Shown piece after piece: positions 6,050-11,796 of a stretch of 11,796 bases of DNA. Under the pieces are notes generated by a model, which saw nothing but the letters and a program-made list of their open reading frames with translations, made no database searches and was not told the origin of the DNA. Both the position numbers and the translations under genes were made by a program. Every line of letters begins with the position of its first letter. Positions within the stretch are counted from its first letter, which is position 1. The DNA is from Bacillota bacterium (GTDB taxonomy: Bacteria > Bacillota > Clostridia > Peptostreptococcales > Anaerovoracaceae), in the NCBI GenBank assembly GCA_016284485.1, contig JAEEOX010000016.1, forward strand, positions 1 to 11,796, in the 5' to 3' direction.

Positions 6050-6857
6050 GATACTCTATTCCTCTGACTTCCACGTTTACTTCAGCCACGTTGAAGGCCG
6101 TCATGGTCTCCACTGCGTCTTTGATCTTTTGCTGGAAGATCATCATGTCGTCCCAGAGACTGCAGGCTGAAGTGATCCTGACCGCCACGTTCACCACGTA
6201 GTTTCCCGGGGAGGGATCCTGAGTGACCATGATTACCCCGGACACTGCCTTGTCCTCATCGGCCACGATCCTGACTATGTCTGAGATCACCTTTTCGGAC
6301 AAAACATACTCGCCTATGTAGCTGAAGGACGGGCGGACAACGGTCTTTTCGTCCTGGTGCCTGAGCCTGCCTTTGAAGAGCCCCAGCGAATCCAGGAAGT
6401 ACCCCGCGAAAGACCTCTTGAGATCCAGGGCCGGCGCGGGAATGACATGCTTGCCGTAGTTCTCCCTCTGGGTCCTGGCTTCGGACCTTTCGTCCTCGGT
6501 GGTGATGTCCTCTATGTACAGCCTGTGCACGGGCTCCTGCCCGCCGCCCAGGCCCACTCTCTCGATTATGAGGTCCACCATCTCATCGGAGGTACCCAGC
6601 ACCAGGATGGATGCGGGCGCTTTGCTCTCGATGGCGCGCCTCACCACCTCCGCCTTCCGGGGATCGTTAAATATGGCCGCCTTGATGGCGCCCACCTTGG
6701 TGGCGGCCAGCTTGGCGGATTCACCTGCCACAACAGTGCCTTTATATATGAAAAGTCCGTCGTCAATGACGCCGTCTATGTTGTGATTCCGGGTTATGTC
6801 GATGGCCTGAAAGCTTTTGCCCGTGCCCGACGGTCCGGTGAGAGTCCAGATCTCCAT
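6036..6857 (-). CDS. P-loop ATPase fused to an Asp23/Gls24-like domain
   Basis: The 273-residue protein starts with a clear Walker A motif, GPSGTGKS (8-15), within a kinase-like NTP-binding domain. No standard Walker B was identified; SILVLGTSDE and VIDDGLF are candidates. Residues from about 175 onward look like an Asp23/Gls24 (YloU-type) domain: IGEYVLSEKVISDIV, a GVIMV strand, and the closing VAEVNVEVRGIEY typical of that family. Classical Asp23 proteins associate with the membrane and respond to envelope stress; what this fusion does is unknown. I chose the second ATG (6857) because GAGG (6867-6864) is six bases before it but touches the upstream ATG at 6863. No transmembrane segment or signal peptide is apparent. 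It precedes the OGG1-like gene with overlap. Confidence 0.75.
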   Translation of the reverse strand: MEIWTLTGPSGTGKSFQAIDITRNHNIDGVIDDGLFIYKGTVVAGESAKLAATKVGAIKAAIFNDPRKAEVVRRAIESKAPASILVLGTSDEMVDLIIERVGLGGGQEPVHRLYIEDITTEDERSEARTQRENYGKHVIPAPALDLKRSFAGYFLDSLGLFKGRLRHQDEKTVVRPSFSYIGEYVLSEKVISDIVRIVADEDKAVSGVIMVTQDPSPGNYVVNVAVRITSACSLWDDMMIFQQKIKDAVETMTAFNVAEVNVEVRGIEYHGRY

Positions 6858-6880
6858 GGTCATCCTCGCTTTTTGAATAG

Positions 6881-6900
6881 ATTATACTACAACATGTTGT
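6881..6900 (-). promoter_or_regulatory. Candidate promoter of the P-loop gene with 12-bp palindrome
   Basis: A perfect TATAAT is read on the minus strand at 6886-6881, 24 bp before the chosen start codon. No good -35 box exists at the proper distance. Directly upstream is the perfect palindrome ACAACATGTTGT (6889-6900), which may be the binding site of an activator or repressor. The weak -35 favours dependence on a bound protein. Confidence 0.45.
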
Positions 6901-6925
6901 TGATATCTAATATCTTCAAAAAACC

Positions 6926-6954
6926 TTTACAACTAAGTTTTTGTTTGCTATAAT
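6926..6954 (+). promoter_or_regulatory. Strong extended -10 promoter of the ferredoxin gene
   Basis: TTTACA (6926-6931) and TATAAT (6949-6954) are 17 bp apart, and TG at 6946-6947 gives an extended -10. The match is close to ideal and predicts high expression, as usual for ferredoxin in fermentative anaerobes. Transcription should start near 6961. Confidence 0.9.
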
Positions 6955-6964
6955 TCAGTGCGTT

Positions 6965-6986
6965 AAGATATCTTTACTGTTAACAG
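6965..6986 (+). promoter_or_regulatory. Two short palindromes in the ferredoxin leader
   Basis: AAGATATCTT (6965-6974) and CTGTTAACAG (6977-6986) are perfect 10-bp palindromes just after the predicted transcription start. The second overlaps the first two bases of the AGGAGG ribosome-binding site (6985-6990). They might be an operator or modulate translation. AT-rich palindromes of this length also arise by chance. Confidence 0.3.
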
Positions 6987-6996
6987 GAGGTAAAAA

Positions 6997-7167
6997 ATGG
7001 CTTATATTATCACAGAAGACTGCATCGCTTGCGGAGCTTGCGCAGCTGAGTGCCCGACAGAATCCATCTCTGAGGGAGACGGAATCTATGTCATCGATGC
7101 CGATACATGCATCGACTGTGGAGCTTGTGCCGAGACTTGCCCGGTAGACGCACCCCAGGAGGCTTAA
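6997..7167 (+). CDS. 2[4Fe-4S] ferredoxin, clostridial type
   Basis: This 56-residue electron carrier is typical of anaerobes, passing low-potential electrons between enzymes such as pyruvate:ferredoxin oxidoreductase, hydrogenase and electron-bifurcating complexes. Two identical-pattern cluster motifs are seen: CxxCxxCxxxCP at Cys 9, 12, 15, 19 and at Cys 38, 41, 44, 48. The two halves are visibly related, as expected from the ancient duplication in this family. AGGAGG six bases before the ATG fixes the start. The gene is monocistronic, with a near-ideal promoter and an intrinsic terminator. The length is normal for the family. Confidence 0.97.
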   Translation: MAYIITEDCIACGACAAECPTESISEGDGIYVIDADTCIDCGACAETCPVDAPQEA

Positions 7168-7176
7168 TAAAGTATT

Positions 7177-7208
7177 AAAAACAACCGGCCGAGGCCGGTT
7201 GTTTTTTT
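7177..7208. terminator. Bidirectional terminator shared by ferredoxin gene and rex
   Basis: ACAACCGGC (7181-7189) pairs with GCCGGTTGT (7194-7202) around CGAG. A run of seven Ts ends at 7208 for the ferredoxin transcript, and the AAAAA on the other side gives a T run for rex. The rex stop codon (7209-7207) lies in the T-run side, so the two transcription units are packed without spare sequence. Confidence 0.92.
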
Positions 7209-7854
7209 ATTTGTCTTTAAGATGATATGACAGTTCGTGCAGACTGTCTGACATGTGGACGTTCTCGCAGTGAACGTCTTCAGGAATGGCGAGGTCCACG
7301 GACGTGAAGTTCCAGATGCCCTTCACTCCCGCATCCACCACAGCATCGCATGCGTGCTGGGCTTCACTTCTGGGCACCGTCAGCACCGCCATGTCCACTT
7401 TGTTCCTGCGGCAGAATTCCTTAAGCGAATCCATGTCGGACACGTAGACCTTACCGAACTCGATGCTTGAGACCTTGTCGGGCACGTCGAAAATGCCCAC
7501 GATCCTGAACTGCTTCTCGTACTGGTCTATGTAGCCGGCCATGGCCTGTCCCAGTCTTCCGAATCCCACGACTATTATGGAATACTCTTTGTCCAGACCC
7601 ATGATGTTTCCGATCTGTTCATAGAGGAAATCCACCTTGTATCCGTATCCCTGCTGTCCGAAGGCTCCGAAGTTGTTCAGATCCTGGCGGATCTGAGAGG
7701 CGGTGTAGCCCATGAGCTCTGAAAGCTTGGCAGAGGAGATCCTCTCGACCCCTTCCTTCATGAGCTCTCCCAGGTAACGTCTGTATCTGGGAAGCCTCTT
7801 AATGACATACGGAGATATTCTTTTTTTCTCAGCCTGCGCGTTGTTATCTTTCAT
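7207..7854 (-). CDS. rex: Redox-sensing transcriptional repressor Rex
   Basis: Rex is a dimeric repressor that binds DNA when NAD+ is high and lets go when NADH rises, controlling fermentation and respiration genes. The 215 residues show the N-terminal winged helix (about 16-72, including RYRRYLGEL and TASQIRQDLNNFGAFGQQGYGY), then a Rossmann NADH domain with GFGRLG (97-102) and Asp 123 at the end of the second strand. The C-terminal helix that swaps between subunits is also present. The start is 9 bp after the acpP stop, with an in-frame stop just upstream. There is no good ribosome-binding site; GAGGAG in the last acpP codons is about 18 bases away, so translation may be coupled to acpP. 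A Rex-like inverted repeat in the shared promoter suggests self-control. Confidence 0.96.
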   Translation of the reverse strand: MKDNNAQAEKKRISPYVIKRLPRYRRYLGELMKEGVERISSAKLSELMGYTASQIRQDLNNFGAFGQQGYGYKVDFLYEQIGNIMGLDKEYSIIVVGFGRLGQAMAGYIDQYEKQFRIVGIFDVPDKVSSIEFGKVYVSDMDSLKEFCRRNKVDMAVLTVPRSEAQHACDAVVDAGVKGIWNFTSVDLAIPEDVHCENVHMSDSLHELSYHLKDK

Positions 7855-7863
7855 GATGCGCTG

Positions 7864-8091
7864 TTATTTGTTCTCCTCAACAAAGTTGACCAGATCCTGG
7901 ACGGTCTGCATCTTCTCTGCTTCTTCGTCAGGGATCTCGAATCCGTACTCGTCCTCGATGGCCATGATGATCTCAACGGCGTCAAGGGAGTCGGCGCTTA
8001 AGTCTTTCATCAGGTTGGTCTCGAGTGTGATCTCGTCCTCATTAACCTGAAGCTGTTCAACGATTATCTCTCTGATCTTATCAAAAACCAT
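7864..8091 (-). CDS. acpP: Acyl carrier protein
   Basis: This 75-residue acidic protein carries growing fatty acyl chains on a 4'-phosphopantetheine arm. The attachment site is Ser 35 in the conserved ADSLDAVEIIM motif, preceded by the FDKIREIIVEQL helix and followed by the EDEYGFEIPDEEAE helix, all typical of fatty-acid-synthesis ACPs. AGGAGG (8103-8098) is six bases from the ATG. It is not next to fab genes here but forms a unit with rex. It may therefore be a second ACP copy, or the main one moved out of the fab cluster; the window cannot tell. Confidence 0.95.
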   Translation of the reverse strand: MVFDKIREIIVEQLQVNEDEITLETNLMKDLSADSLDAVEIIMAIEDEYGFEIPDEEAEKMQTVQDLVNFVEENK

Positions 8092-8106
8092 AACATCCTC
8101 CTATGC

Positions 8107-8122
8107 TTGTTAAATATAACAA
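8107..8122 (-). promoter_or_regulatory. Rex-like inverted repeat in acpP-rex leader
   Basis: TTGTTA (8107-8112), four bases, then TAACAA (8117-8122) form an inverted repeat between the -10 box and the ribosome-binding site. The half-sites resemble the clostridial Rex operator TTGTTAA-N4-TTAACAA, but the whole is 16 bp, not 18. The position is that of a repressor site. Binding by the adjacent Rex is an inference. Confidence 0.5.
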
Positions 8123-8126
8123 TAAG

Positions 8127-8155
8127 AGTATAAACACCATCAAAAAATTATGCAA
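8127..8155 (-). promoter_or_regulatory. Promoter of acpP-rex
   Basis: On the minus strand TTGCAT (8155-8150) and TATACT (8132-8127) are 17 bp apart, in the 73-bp gap after the ABC-F gene. The -10 matches 5 of 6 consensus bases and the -35 is partial. No terminator is seen after the ABC-F gene, so read-through from that operon is also possible. Confidence 0.6.
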
Positions 8156-8164
8156 TAGCAAATA

Positions 8165-10102
8165 TCATATCTGCTGAATTTTTTCCCAGCGTTCATAGAG
8201 CTCATCAGTCTCCGCCCTGAGTTCCTCCAGCCGGGTCCCCAGCTTCGCCAGTCTGGCAAAGTCTGTGGCGATGGCAGGATCCGACATCTCTTCCTTCAGG
8301 CGTTCCATCTCCTCCTCGTTTAAGGTGATGGCCTCCTCAGTCTGCTCTATCTCTCTCCTGAGTCTTCTCTCCCTGGCCTCCAGAGCCTTCTTAATGGCCC
8401 TCTCCTCCTTGGAACCTGCCTGTACGTCCTGAGTAGCGTCTTTCGGCCCTGAGGCCGTCTCAGAGCCGTTCTGGCCGTTTCTGAGAGACTCCGCTTCCTT
8501 CTTCTCCAGATAGTAGTCGTAGTTGCCCAGATACTCCACCGCTCCCTCCGGGGTCAGTTCCAGGATCCTGGTGGGGATCTTTTCCAGGAAATATCTGTCG
8601 TGAGAGACTATTATGGAAGTCCCCTCGAACTCTTTGAGGGCGTCCTCGAAGACCTCGCGGGACTCGATGTCCATGTGGTTGGTGGGCTCGTCCAGGATCA
8701 GAGTGTTGGCCCCGCTCATCATGAGCTTCGCCAGAGTGAGCCTGGCCTTTTCCCCTCCCGAAAGGGAACCTACTTTGAGGAAAACATCCTCGCCCCTGAA
8801 CAGGAACCTTCCCAGTATATTTCTCAGTTCGGTATCCGTGTAAAGATGGTAGGCATCTCTCAGTTCCTCAATGACGTTCATATCGTCGTGCAGCATCTGC
8901 TGCCCCTGATCGTAGTAACCGAAGGCCACGTTGGTGCCCAGCTTGATCCTGCCCTCGGTGGGTTTGAGCTCGCCCATGATCATCCGAAGAAGCGTGGTCT
9001 TGCCCACGCCGTTGGGTCCCACGATGCAGATCCGCTCTCCCCTCTTCACGTCCATGTTCAGGTGGGAGAAAAGATGTCTGTGGGGCTCTCTGTCATAGAG
9101 GGTCTTGCCCAGATCTTCGATGAGCAGCACGTCAGTGCCTGACTTGAAGTCCTGCCTGAAGGTCAGCTTCATGTCCTTTCCGGATGACTCGGGTTTCTCC
9201 AGCCTGTCGATCATCTGGAGGCGCTTCTCCCTGGACTGTGCCCTCTTCACCAGGTGCTCCGTGTTGTGGCCCATCATCATCCGGATCATGTCCTCCTGAC
9301 GGCGGATCTCACGCTGCTGTATGTTGTAGGCCTTGAGCTCCGCTTCCCGGCGGGCCTTTTTCTTCTCGGCGAACTGGGAGTAGTTGCCCCTGTAGGAGTA
9401 GAGTTTTTTGTTGTCGATCTCAAGGATGTGGTCCACCACCCTGTCCAGGAAATATCTGTCGTGGGAGACCACGATCATGGTCCCTCTGTAGGACGAAAGA
9501 TACTGCTCCAGCCACTTAAGGGTATCGATGTCCAGGTGGTTGGTTGGCTCGTCCAGGATCAGGATGCCTGGCTTCTCCAGGAGCAGCGTGGCCAGGGCCA
9601 GCCTGGTCCTCTCTCCGCCGGAGAGCTCGGCGATCTTTTTGGAATACTCCTCCTTCGGGAAGCCCATGGACTGCAGGACACCTGTCATCTCTGACCTGTA
9701 AGTGTACCCGCCCTTGGTCTCGTACTCCATGTTCAGGCTGTCCAGCCTTGCGATCAGTTCCGGCGAAGGTTCGCGGTCGATGGCCGCGGTCACCAGACTT
9801 ATCTCCTTCTCGATCCTGTGCAGGTCCGAATATATGCCGTCAACGGCGTCGATCACATTGTCTTCCCTGAAGAAATTGTCCCTCTGCTTCAGATACCCGA
9901 CCTTCACATCCCCCGGCACAAAAAACTCCCCCTCGGTGGCATCCCACTCTCCGGAGAGTATGTTAAGAAGCGTGGTCTTGCCGGTGCCGTTCTTGCCGAT
10001 CAGGCCGACCTTGTCGCCGGCGTTGATCGAGAATGAGACATCCTTGAAGATCACGTCTTCTCCGTATGCTTTGGTTAACTTGTTGGCTGACAGTATTATC
10101 AT
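8165..10102 (-). CDS. ABC-F family ATPase, YdiF-like
   Basis: ABC-F proteins have two fused ATP-binding cassettes and no membrane part; characterised members act on the ribosome, as translation or antibiotic-protection factors. The 645 residues contain Walker A1 GKNGTGKT (36-43), signature LSGGE (160-164), Walker B1 LILDEP (181-186), the charged inter-domain linker (about 240-310), Walker A2 GPNGVGKT (362-369), signature LSGGE (447-451) and Walker B2 LILDEP (468-473). A low-complexity stretch (about 540-565) leads to a C-terminal coiled coil (about 565-643), as in YdiF and Uup relatives. Neither catalytic Glu is missing. The start codon overlaps the tsaD stop as ATGA, with only a poorly spaced GAGG, so translation is probably coupled. 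The neighbours match B. subtilis ydiF, which supports a housekeeping role over acquired resistance. Confidence 0.92.
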   Translation of the reverse strand: MIILSANKLTKAYGEDVIFKDVSFSINAGDKVGLIGKNGTGKTTLLNILSGEWDATEGEFFVPGDVKVGYLKQRDNFFREDNVIDAVDGIYSDLHRIEKEISLVTAAIDREPSPELIARLDSLNMEYETKGGYTYRSEMTGVLQSMGFPKEEYSKKIAELSGGERTRLALATLLLEKPGILILDEPTNHLDIDTLKWLEQYLSSYRGTMIVVSHDRYFLDRVVDHILEIDNKKLYSYRGNYSQFAEKKKARREAELKAYNIQQREIRRQEDMIRMMMGHNTEHLVKRAQSREKRLQMIDRLEKPESSGKDMKLTFRQDFKSGTDVLLIEDLGKTLYDREPHRHLFSHLNMDVKRGERICIVGPNGVGKTTLLRMIMGELKPTEGRIKLGTNVAFGYYDQGQQMLHDDMNVIEELRDAYHLYTDTELRNILGRFLFRGEDVFLKVGSLSGGEKARLTLAKLMMSGANTLILDEPTNHMDIESREVFEDALKEFEGTSIIVSHDRYFLEKIPTRILELTPEGAVEYLGNYDYYLEKKEAESLRNGQNGSETASGPKDATQDVQAGSKEERAIKKALEARERRLRREIEQTEEAITLNEEEMERLKEEMSDPAIATDFARLAKLGTRLEELRAETDELYERWEKIQQI

Positions 10103-11124
10103 GCCTCGAATTCAAGATAGGGCCAGCAGTCCAGATCCAGTCCGTCTGCTCCCTTCCTCCTGTATTTGTAGTATGCGGCGCAGGCTATCATGGCGCCGTT
10201 ATCGGTGCAGAGCACGGGCTCCGGATAGTACAGTCCGATGCCATTACGCTTACACTCTTTCTCCATCATGGCCCTCAGTCTGGAGTTGGCGGCCACGCCG
10301 CCGGCCATGACGATCTTGTCCTCGTGATTCTCCAGGCAGGCGTCCATGGTCTTCCTGACGATGACGTCCAGCACCGCCTGCTGGAAGGACGCAGCCACGT
10401 CCTCTCTTCTCACTTCTCTTCCCGCCTGACGCTCTGAATTCAGATAGTTCAGTACGGCGGTCTTAAGACCGGAGAAGCTGAAATCGTAACTTCCCTTCTC
10501 CAGCATGACCCTCTTGAAGTGTATACTGTCGGGATCTCCCTCCCGGGCAGCTCTGTCGATCTTGGGACCGCCGGGATAACCCAGGCCCAGGACCCTGGCC
10601 ACCTTGTCGAAGCACTCTCCCGCAGCGTCGTCCCTGGTGCCTCCCAGCACCTCAATGACGGAGTGATCCTTCACGTTCACTATCTCAGTGTGACCGCCGG
10701 AAACGATGAGGCTCATGAAGGGCGGTTCCAGTTCAGGATGAGAGATGAAGTTGGCGCTGATGTGTCCGGACAAATGATGCACTCCAACCAGCGGGATGCC
10801 TTTCGCAAAAGACAGGGCCTTGGCAGTGGATACTCCCATGAGGAGGGCTCCCACCAGACCGGGACCGTTGGTCACTCCGATCAGGTCGATGTCATCCATG
10901 GTGACTCCCGCCTCATCCAGGGCCTGTTCCAGCACCCAGTTGATGTTCTCCAGGTGATGACGCGACGCGATCTCCGGCACCACTCCCCCGTAGTTTTTGA
11001 AAATATCTATCTGCGAGGCGATGACGTTGGAGAGCATGCGGCGCCCGTCCGCCACCACGGAGATGGCAGTCTCGTCACAGGATGTCTCTATTCCCAATGT
11101 CAGAAAACTATTATCTTTCATCAT
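10099..11124 (-). CDS. tsaD: tRNA N6-adenosine threonylcarbamoyltransferase TsaD
   Basis: TsaD transfers the threonylcarbamoyl group to A37 of ANN-decoding tRNAs, forming t6A with TsaB and TsaE. The 341-residue length is typical. Seen are the ASKHA-type N-terminus LGIETSCDETA (10-20), the metal-binding His 117 and His 121 in VHHLSGH, SGGHTE (142-147), GECFDKVARVLGLGYPGGP, and the C-terminal metal ligand Asp 308 in CTDNGAM. The start overlaps the rimI stop by ATGA, with GGAAGGG a few bases upstream; a second ATG follows immediately and cannot be excluded. It is the third of four tightly packed genes. Confidence 0.97.
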   Translation of the reverse strand: MMKDNSFLTLGIETSCDETAISVVADGRRMLSNVIASQIDIFKNYGGVVPEIASRHHLENINWVLEQALDEAGVTMDDIDLIGVTNGPGLVGALLMGVSTAKALSFAKGIPLVGVHHLSGHISANFISHPELEPPFMSLIVSGGHTEIVNVKDHSVIEVLGGTRDDAAGECFDKVARVLGLGYPGGPKIDRAAREGDPDSIHFKRVMLEKGSYDFSFSGLKTAVLNYLNSERQAGREVRREDVAASFQQAVLDVIVRKTMDACLENHEDKIVMAGGVAANSRLRAMMEKECKRNGIGLYYPEPVLCTDNGAMIACAAYYKYRRKGADGLDLDCWPYLEFEA

Positions 11125-11576
11125 TCACGGCCCTTCCACATGATAAGGGCATCTGTTCCGTCGTATTCATAGTATTTGGGGCGGATGCCTTCAGCCCGGA
11201 AACCCATCTTCTCGTAAAGCCTGATGGCGGCTTCGTTGTCCACCCTGACCTCCAGGGTCCAGCAGGTGATGCCTTCCTCCGAAGTCCGGCGCACCATCTC
11301 TTCTATGAGAGACTCTGCGATGTGTCTCCTCCTGAACTCAGGATCCACCGCCACGTTGGTTATGTCTCCCTCGTCCAGCACCATCCATACTCCCATGTAT
11401 CCCACCACCTTGCCGCCGGCGAGAGCCACCAGGTAAAGAGTCCTGTCGCTGTTCTCGACCACCTCGTTCAGGAAGGCGTCCCGGGACCAGGGATCCTGGC
11501 CTTTGAAGCAGATTGCTTCCAGGTCAGTCAAGGCCTGAAGGTCTCCTTCGCCTGCCCTTCTGATCTCAAGATCCAT
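11121..11576 (-). CDS. rimI: GNAT N-acetyltransferase, RimI family
   Basis: RimI acetylates the N-terminus of ribosomal protein S18 in enterics, and relatives accompany tsaB and tsaD in many bacteria. The 151 residues form one GNAT domain: a first strand EIRRAGEGDL, the acetyl-CoA site ITNVAVDPEFRRRHIA (72-87), LEVRVDNEAAIRLYEKMGF (108-126) and the RimI-like C-terminal YYE...DALIM. In the R/Q-x-x-G-x-G/A pyrophosphate loop (82-87) the first Gly is His 85. AGGAG (11588-11584) is seven bases before the ATG, inside the tsaB end, and the gap to tsaB is 4 bp. The substrate in this organism is inferred from the family. Confidence 0.92.
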   Translation of the reverse strand: MDLEIRRAGEGDLQALTDLEAICFKGQDPWSRDAFLNEVVENSDRTLYLVALAGGKVVGYMGVWMVLDEGDITNVAVDPEFRRRHIAESLIEEMVRRTSEEGITCWTLEVRVDNEAAIRLYEKMGFRAEGIRPKYYEYDGTDALIMWKGRE

Positions 11577-11580
11577 GGCT

Positions 11581-11796
11581 CTACTCCTGCTTCGGAAGCT
11601 TCGATATGGGAAGCTCTCCGGCCTTCAGTTTCTGCTCGGCCTCAGCCTCACGCATGTAATCCGGAAGCAGTTCCGAGTAGTTCAGGATATCTCCGGACCT
11701 GAACTTCTCCAGTCCGGCTCTGGCAATGTCCTCTGCATCCTGATACCTGATCTCCACGGGGGCAAATTCGTAGTTCACCCTGTCACCCAGTGTGTC
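11581..11796 (-). CDS. tsaB: TsaB, C-terminal part (runs off the window)
   Basis: Only the last 71 residues are in the window; the frame continues without a start through the right edge. They end with YSELLPDYMREAEAEQK, matching the usual TsaB C-terminus (pattern LLPxYxRxxEAE). TsaB is the inactive ASKHA partner that dimerises with TsaD for t6A synthesis. The position directly before rimI and tsaD agrees. tsaE would be expected next, outside the window. An in-frame GTG at 11778 is internal and not the start. Confidence 0.85.
   Translation of the reverse strand, partial: DTLGDRVNYEFAPVEIRYQDAEDIARAGLEKFRSGDILNYSELLPDYMREAEAEQKLKAGELPISKLPKQE

Noticed and set aside
8580..9560. Near-identical DNA stretches around 8585-8610 and 9446-9472, and around 8678-8700 and 9536-9560
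   Set aside because: They encode the same motifs in the two ATPase domains of the ABC-F protein and reflect domain duplication, not a mobile repeat.

Overview
The window looks like a chromosomal housekeeping region from an anaerobic Firmicute of the class Clostridia with moderately high GC content. The pointers are strong AGGAGG ribosome-binding sites, a CIRCE-controlled groESL operon, a Rex redox repressor, a small clostridial-type 2[4Fe-4S] ferredoxin and an OGG1-type glycosylase. I cannot name a genus. No prophage, insertion sequence, tRNA, rRNA or CRISPR array was seen.

Layout. Positions 1-274 hold palindromes of unclear nature and a likely promoter, then a plus-strand regulator with an XRE helix-turn-helix and a zinc ribbon (275-1039). 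It faces glnA (1163-2602, minus) across two hairpin terminators. The 522-bp gap between glnA and groEL (2603-3124) contains the glnA leader and promoter, a regular array of ACTAGT palindromes (2760-3058) and the groEL terminator. Then, all on the minus strand, come groEL and groES with a consensus promoter and CIRCE, an OGG1-like DNA glycosylase, and a P-loop ATPase with a C-terminal Asp23-like domain. A divergent promoter region at about 6880-6990 separates these from a plus-strand ferredoxin gene (6997-7167). The ferredoxin gene shares a bidirectional terminator with the convergent rex gene. Upstream of rex are acpP, a YdiF-like ABC-F gene, tsaD, rimI and the 3' end of tsaB, which runs off the right edge.

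How the genes relate. tsaB-rimI-tsaD-abcF is a tightly packed operon with 4-bp ATGA overlaps; TsaB and TsaD belong to the tRNA t6A pathway. acpP and rex form a unit with its own promoter and a Rex-like inverted repeat, which suggests autoregulation by redox state. The order tsaB-rimI-tsaD-ydiF ... rex ... groES-groEL matches the ydiC-groEL segment of Bacillus subtilis, with different genes between rex and groES.

The most unusual item is the array upstream of glnA. It has twelve sites, nine of them exact ACTAGT, with start-to-start spacings of 28, 24, 28, 24, 28, 25, 28, 24, 28, 24 and 28 bp. The spacer sequences have diverged while the palindromes and their spacing are kept. It fits no element class I can name, and I suggest it is an operator or architectural array acting on glnA or separating it from groESL.
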